Below, piece by piece: positions 60,609 to 64,000 of a stretch of DNA of 64,000 nucleotides. The DNA comes from Paenilisteria rustica (GTDB lineage Bacteria; Bacillota; Bacilli; Lactobacillales; Listeriaceae). The first letter of the stretch is position 1; each line of letters starts with the position of its first letter. Below the pieces are notes generated by a model. It saw only the letters and a list, made by a program, of their open reading frames with translations, had not been told where the DNA came from and ran no database searches. Both the position numbers and the translations under genes were made by a program. The stretch is from assembly GCF_013820765.1 (NCBI RefSeq), contig NZ_JABJVM010000003.1, positions 248,001 through 312,000 on the forward strand. The letters are read 5' to 3'.

Positions 60609-62192
60609 TTATTGTGAGATTTTCGCGAATTCTGTGTCGCGCAATGCCACACGGCGAACTTTTCCAGAATCGGTTTTCGGCAAATTTTCTACAAATTCAA
60701 TGCGGCGTGGATATTTATACGGTGCGGTGTGTTCTTTCGTGAAGTTCTGCAACTCTTTCACAAGCGCGGTATCTCCCACAAAACCGTCTTTCAAAACGAT
60801 GAACGCCTTCACAACTGTGCCACGAATCTCGTCAGGGCTAGCCACAACAGCGACTTCTTTTACGCTCGGGTGGTGTGTCAACGCGTCCTCCACCTCAAAT
60901 GGCCCAATTGTATATCCCGAACTAATAATAATATCGTCGTTGCGGCCTTGGAACCAGTAGTAATCGTCTTCATCACGGTACGCGCGGTCGCCGGACACGA
61001 AATAATCGCCACGAATCGCTTTTTCCAGACGCTCAGGCTCTTTGTAATATTCTTGGAACAGCGCTGGGAAATCTTTGCGCATTGCGATATCGCCAATTTC
61101 GCCGACACCAACAGGCTGGCCATTTTCATCAATAATCGCCATGTACTCCGGCATAATCGGCTTGCCCATCGAGCCCGGACGAATCGGAAACTCCACAAGC
61201 GTCCCAATCAGAAGCGTACTCTCGGTCTGACCATAACCATCGCGAACCTTAATGTCAAAATTGTCTTGGAAAACCGTGATCACTTCGCGGTTCAGCGGCT
61301 CACCAGCAGAAACGGCGCTGCGCAAATGACTCAAATCATACGAATCCAAGTGATCCGCCTTCGCCATCAAACGGTATTCCGTCGGCGTACAACAAAGCAC
61401 GTTAACCTGCTTATCTTGCAAAAGTTCCAACTGTTTCGTGGGACGGAAACGCCCATTATAAATGAAACCCGTCGCGCCTTTGCCTAAAACGGACAAGAAC
61501 GGCGACCAAACCCACTTTTGCCAGCCAGGTCCAGCAGTTGCCCAAACCGTGTCGCTCTCGCGGATATCCAACCAGTGGTCCGCGGCAATCCGAATATGTG
61601 CGAAACCCCAACCGTGCACGTGCACCACACCCTTCGGATTTCCCGTCGTGCCTGACGTAAAGGCCAGCAAACAAGGATCATCCTTGCGCGTCGCTACTTT
61701 CTCAAATTCGGCGTCGGCGTCCTCAATCAACCGCTCATAACCCAGCCAACCATCACACCCGCCGTCCGCACCAACAACAATCCGCGTCACGACACTAGGC
61801 GCGTCCACAATCTTATCAAACTCCGCCGTACAACGCTCGTCCGCAATCACGGCTTTCACACCGGCATGATGAATCCGATATTCCAAATCATGCGCCTTCA
61901 AAAGCTCCGATGCAGGAATAATAATCGCGCCGGTCAGCCAAATCCCCATGTAAACCGCGTACGTCTCAAGCAAGCGCGGCATCATCACAATCACGTGGTC
62001 GCCCTTCCCGATACCAGCATCCTTCATCACATTCGCAAACCGGTTCGCCTGCTCTAACAAATAATGATAAGACCATTCCTTCACGTCCCCAGCCTCATTC
62101 TGCCAAATTAGCGCTGTTTTCTCCGAGTCAAATTGTGCAATCTCGTCGGTGATATTATAAAATTCAGGTGCAATTAAATTTTCAGATTTCAT
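60609..62192 (-). CDS. AMP-forming acyl-CoA synthetase (acetate/medium-chain type)
   Basis: A 527-residue adenylate-forming enzyme. The P-loop-like motif L-A-F-T-S-G-T-T-G-N-P-K-G-V-V-H lies near residues 171-186, the A5 motif D-G-Y-G-Q-T-E-S-T near 318, S-G-D-R-A-Y in the hinge region, and the C-terminal catalytic lysine motif P-K-T-D-S-G-K-V-R-R. It makes acyl-CoA from a carboxylic acid and ATP. Length fits the medium-chain/acetyl-CoA synthetase group, and it stands near tadA and cydA as its Listeria relative does. GGAGATG precedes the ATG on the minus strand. Substrate length not determined. Confidence 0.93.
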   Translation of the reverse strand: MKSENLIAPEFYNITDEIAQFDSEKTALIWQNEAGDVKEWSYHYLLEQANRFANVMKDAGIGKGDHVIVMMPRLLETYAVYMGIWLTGAIIIPASELLKAHDLEYRIHHAGVKAVIADERCTAEFDKIVDAPSVVTRIVVGADGGCDGWLGYERLIEDADAEFEKVATRKDDPCLLAFTSGTTGNPKGVVHVHGWGFAHIRIAADHWLDIRESDTVWATAGPGWQKWVWSPFLSVLGKGATGFIYNGRFRPTKQLELLQDKQVNVLCCTPTEYRLMAKADHLDSYDLSHLRSAVSAGEPLNREVITVFQDNFDIKVRDGYGQTESTLLIGTLVEFPIRPGSMGKPIMPEYMAIIDENGQPVGVGEIGDIAMRKDFPALFQEYYKEPERLEKAIRGDYFVSGDRAYRDEDDYYWFQGRNDDIIISSGYTIGPFEVEDALTHHPSVKEVAVVASPDEIRGTVVKAFIVLKDGFVGDTALVKELQNFTKEHTAPYKYPRRIEFVENLPKTDSGKVRRVALRDTEFAKISQ

Positions 62193-62257
62193 ATTGTAAC
62201 ATCTCCTTGGTTTAGGTTAGTTTTGTGTGCTTCCGTGGATGGCGTAGGTGTCTTCGA

Positions 62258-62503
62258 GATCTTGTTTAGCGAGCTTCAGGCGCTAGCCCTTCGGAATTTT
62301 CGTGGCCTCCGCAAAAAACAAAAGAGGTTTTTCACTGCGGCCCCTAACAAATTCTCTCAGGGCTGAACGAGCGCCTTCAGCATCCTGTTTAGCGAGCTTC
62401 AGGCGCTAGCCCTTCGGAATTTTCGTGGCCTCCGCAAAAAACAAAAGAGGTTTTTCACTGCGCCCTCTAACAAATTCTTTCAGGGCTGAACGAGCGCCTT
62501 CAG
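62258..62503 (+). repeat. Two tandem copies of a 123-bp hairpin repeat
   Basis: Units start at 62258 and 62381 (TGTTTAGCGAGCTTCAGGCG at 62263 and 62386), an exact 123-base shift, with only a few differences. Each unit contains AGGCGCTAGCCCT pairing with AGGGCTGAACGAGCGCCT, and an inner GGCCTCCGCAAAAAAC/GTTTTTCACTGCGG pairing. No coding frame. It lies between divergent acyl-CoA synthetase and tadA genes; bases 62504-62622 hold the tadA promoter region. Confidence 0.88.
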
Positions 62504-62622
62504 CATCTTTTTTATGACCTACTACTAATACATGGTACTATATCTATCGAATCAAAGCAAATAAAAGACATAAACCGCATACCTATGCTAAAATAAAGAA
62601 GATATCGAAAGGGGAAACATCC

Positions 62623-63096
62623 ATGCAAAAAGAAACCTACATGCGCGAGGCTCTGCTTGAGGCCGAAAAAGCACGCGAAAAAGGGGAAGTCCCGATTGGC
62701 GCGGTTGTCGTGCTTAACGATGAAATCATCGGACGCGCGCACAATCTCCGTGAAACGACGAAAAATGCTATCACGCATGCTGAAATTCTAGCCATCCAAG
62801 ACGCCTGCAAAAATAAAGATGCTTGGCGACTCGAAGGCGCGGAACTCTACGTTACGTTAGAGCCTTGCCCAATGTGCAGCGGTGCGATTCTACTTTCCCG
62901 CATCGACACGGTTTACTACGGAGCGCCCGATCCAAAAGCCGGAACAGTGGGAACGCTCATGAATCTACTCCAAGATTCGCGCTTCAATCACCAATGCGAA
63001 GTCGAATCGGGAATCTTAGCTGATGAATGCGGTGCCATCTTGACCAATTTTTTCCGAGATTTGCGTGCGAAGAAAAAACAGCAAAAGAAGCCTTAA
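62623..63096 (+). CDS. tadA: tRNA-specific adenosine deaminase TadA
   Basis: A 157-residue zinc deaminase. The active site is complete: H-A-E at residues 52-54 (zinc ligand His52, proton shuttle Glu54) and P-C-P-M-C at 81-85 (Cys82, Cys85). It converts adenine 34 of tRNA-Arg(ACG) to inosine and is normally essential. GAAAGGGGAAAC precedes the ATG, and the length is normal. The lysine-rich C-terminal tail would help tRNA binding. Confidence 0.95.
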   Translation: MQKETYMREALLEAEKAREKGEVPIGAVVVLNDEIIGRAHNLRETTKNAITHAEILAIQDACKNKDAWRLEGAELYVTLEPCPMCSGAILLSRIDTVYYGAPDPKAGTVGTLMNLLQDSRFNHQCEVESGILADECGAILTNFFRDLRAKKKQQKKP

Positions 63097-63398
63097 TACC
63101 TATTTTAATGCAAGTAACATCCATTACATCCTTTTATGTGAAAAAATGCGCAATAAACTGATGCCACTTAAGTGAGCTACCCGTCTCATTTCACGCCTCC
63201 ACGTTTTCCCTTATGAAAATAGAACCAAAAGAACTAAACAAATCTAGGGTGAAATGAGATAGAATAAGAATTAGGTAAAACTTATTCTAATGAACCGAGC
63301 TATACATATTTATGTGAGAAAATAGACAAAGGCTGAAAATATAGATAATTTTCAAGCTGACAGGGGATTTTGACTGCTCTCTTTTCTTGCAATATTAT
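63097..63398. other. Intergenic region between tadA and the cyd promoter
   Basis: AT-rich. TCTCATTTCAC near 63192-63202 and GTGAAATGAGA near 63250-63260 form an 11-bp inverted repeat about 48 bases apart. I see no gene or clear promoter otherwise. Confidence 0.45.
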
Positions 63399-63416
63399 TT
63401 GTGAATTAAAACACAA
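63399..63416 (+). promoter_or_regulatory. Rex-like operator upstream of cydA
   Basis: TTGTGAATTAAAACACAA matches the Rex (redox-sensing repressor) consensus TTGTGAA-N4-TTCACAA with one or two changes. A further half site TTCACAA lies at about 63442-63448, before a -10-like TATAGT near 63471. Rex control of cyd genes is established in B. subtilis. Confidence 0.7.
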
Positions 63417-63539
63417 CCAAACGTAACAGTATTCACAGTTTTTCACAAGCGATTAACGTGTATAGTATACAATCGGCAAATTATAATAACGCTAACAAAA
63501 AGGGTTAAACGCCCAAATAACACAAAAGGAGGAAAAAAG

Positions 63540-64000
63540 GTGGATAAACTTTTCTTAGCTAGACTTCAATTCGGCTCAACAACCGTGTTCCATTTCTTAT
63601 TTGTACCACTTTCTATTGGACTTGTATTTATGGTTGCTCTTATGGAAACACTGTATGTTGTGAAGAAAAAAGAAATCTACAAAAAAATGTCGAAGTTTTG
63701 GGGACATTTGTTCTTAATTAACTTCGCGGTAGGGGTAGTAACAGGGATAATTCAGGAATTCCAATTCGGGATGAACTGGTCGGATTATTCGAGATTCGTA
63801 GGGGACGTATTTGGGGCACCGCTTGCAATTGAAGCGCTACTTGCCTTCTTTATGGAATCGACGTTTATCGGACTTTGGATCTTCGGTTGGGATCGCTTGA
63901 ACAAGAAATTACATTTAGCTTGTATTTGGCTTGTTGCACTTGGAACGGTTTTCTCCGCGTTCTGGATTTTAGCAGCGAACTCATTCATGCAACATCCAGT
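63540..64000 (+). CDS. cydA: Cytochrome bd ubiquinol/menaquinol oxidase subunit I, 3' end beyond window
   Basis: GTG at 63540 follows AAAGGAGG (63525-63532) and opens a frame to the window end (153 codons). The protein begins [12 protein letters not shown] and has H18 in [12 protein letters not shown], the conserved heme ligand region, then [18 protein letters not shown] and E-F-Q-F-G-M-N-W, both CydA hallmarks. It forms the high-affinity terminal oxidase with CydB, whose gene should follow. A Rex-like site upstream suggests induction at low oxygen. Confidence 0.95.
   Translation, partial: MDKLFLARLQFGSTTVFHFLFVPLSIGLVFMVALMETLYVVKKKEIYKKMSKFWGHLFLINFAVGVVTGIIQEFQFGMNWSDYSRFVGDVFGAPLAIEALLAFFMESTFIGLWIFGWDRLNKKLHLACIWLVALGTVFSAFWILAANSFMQHP

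Overview
The window reads as a chromosomal segment of a low-to-mid GC Gram-positive bacterium, most likely a Listeria species in the broad sense. This rests on a LexA box close to the Listeria consensus, a TPP-riboswitch tenA-thiM-thiD-thiE operon, an acyl-CoA synthetase / tadA / cydA neighbourhood as in Listeria, a CtpP-like peptide transporter, LXG-type VII effectors and strong AGGAGG-type ribosome sites. The species cannot be fixed from sequence reading alone. I saw no rRNA, tRNA or CRISPR array.

Layout. 1-4.7 kb: a cut-off unknown gene, a polytopic DUF6044-like protein overlapping a polyprenol-phosphate GT2 glycosyltransferase, an EamA exporter and a UspA protein. 4.9-8.1 kb: thiamine salvage operon under a TPP riboswitch. 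8.1-12.2 kb: a MacB/FtsX-type ABC exporter. 12.3-13.4 kb: an SOS-box mini-operon with an ArpU/sigma-like regulator and a UviB/BhlA holin-like peptide. 13.4-18.6 kb: an Opp-type peptide importer and an RlaP-like nucleotidyltransferase, flanked by two inverted copies of a hairpin (MITE-like) element. 18.6-21.3 kb: small genes including a Phd-type antitoxin next to a GNAT gene and a ParE-type toxin-antitoxin pair.

21.3-34.8 kb: a LacI regulator facing a long sugar operon whose gene order reproduces E. coli ycjMNOPQRSTU: glucosylglycerate-type phosphorylase, ABC importer, three ketoglycoside-converting enzymes, GH65 phosphorylase and beta-phosphoglucomutase. An inserted glycerate kinase gives a route for both phosphorolysis products. 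A tandem hairpin repeat sits in the middle of the operon. 35-39 kb: DUF1398 protein, a 25-residue membrane peptide, PucR-type regulator, MarR-MATE efflux pair, ASCH protein.

39-42.5 kb: an AT-rich island between insertion-sequence remnants with a dGTPase-like HD hydrolase and a poly(A)-polymerase-head-like nucleotidyltransferase; this is my best candidate for an undescribed defence module. 42.5-47.5 kb: ROK regulator, GH31 alpha-xylosidase and GPH symporter, arranged like yicI-yicJ with a XylR-like operator. 47.6-51 kb: SRPBCC-MarR pair, small proteins, AlkD-like repair protein. 51.4-59.8 kb: accessory block with a large UPF1-like helicase carrying a coiled coil, an orphan LXG toxin-immunity module, and an unclassified P-loop ATPase with zinc ribbon. 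60-64 kb: GNAT, acyl-CoA synthetase, a 123-bp tandem repeat, tadA, and the start of cydA behind a Rex-like site.
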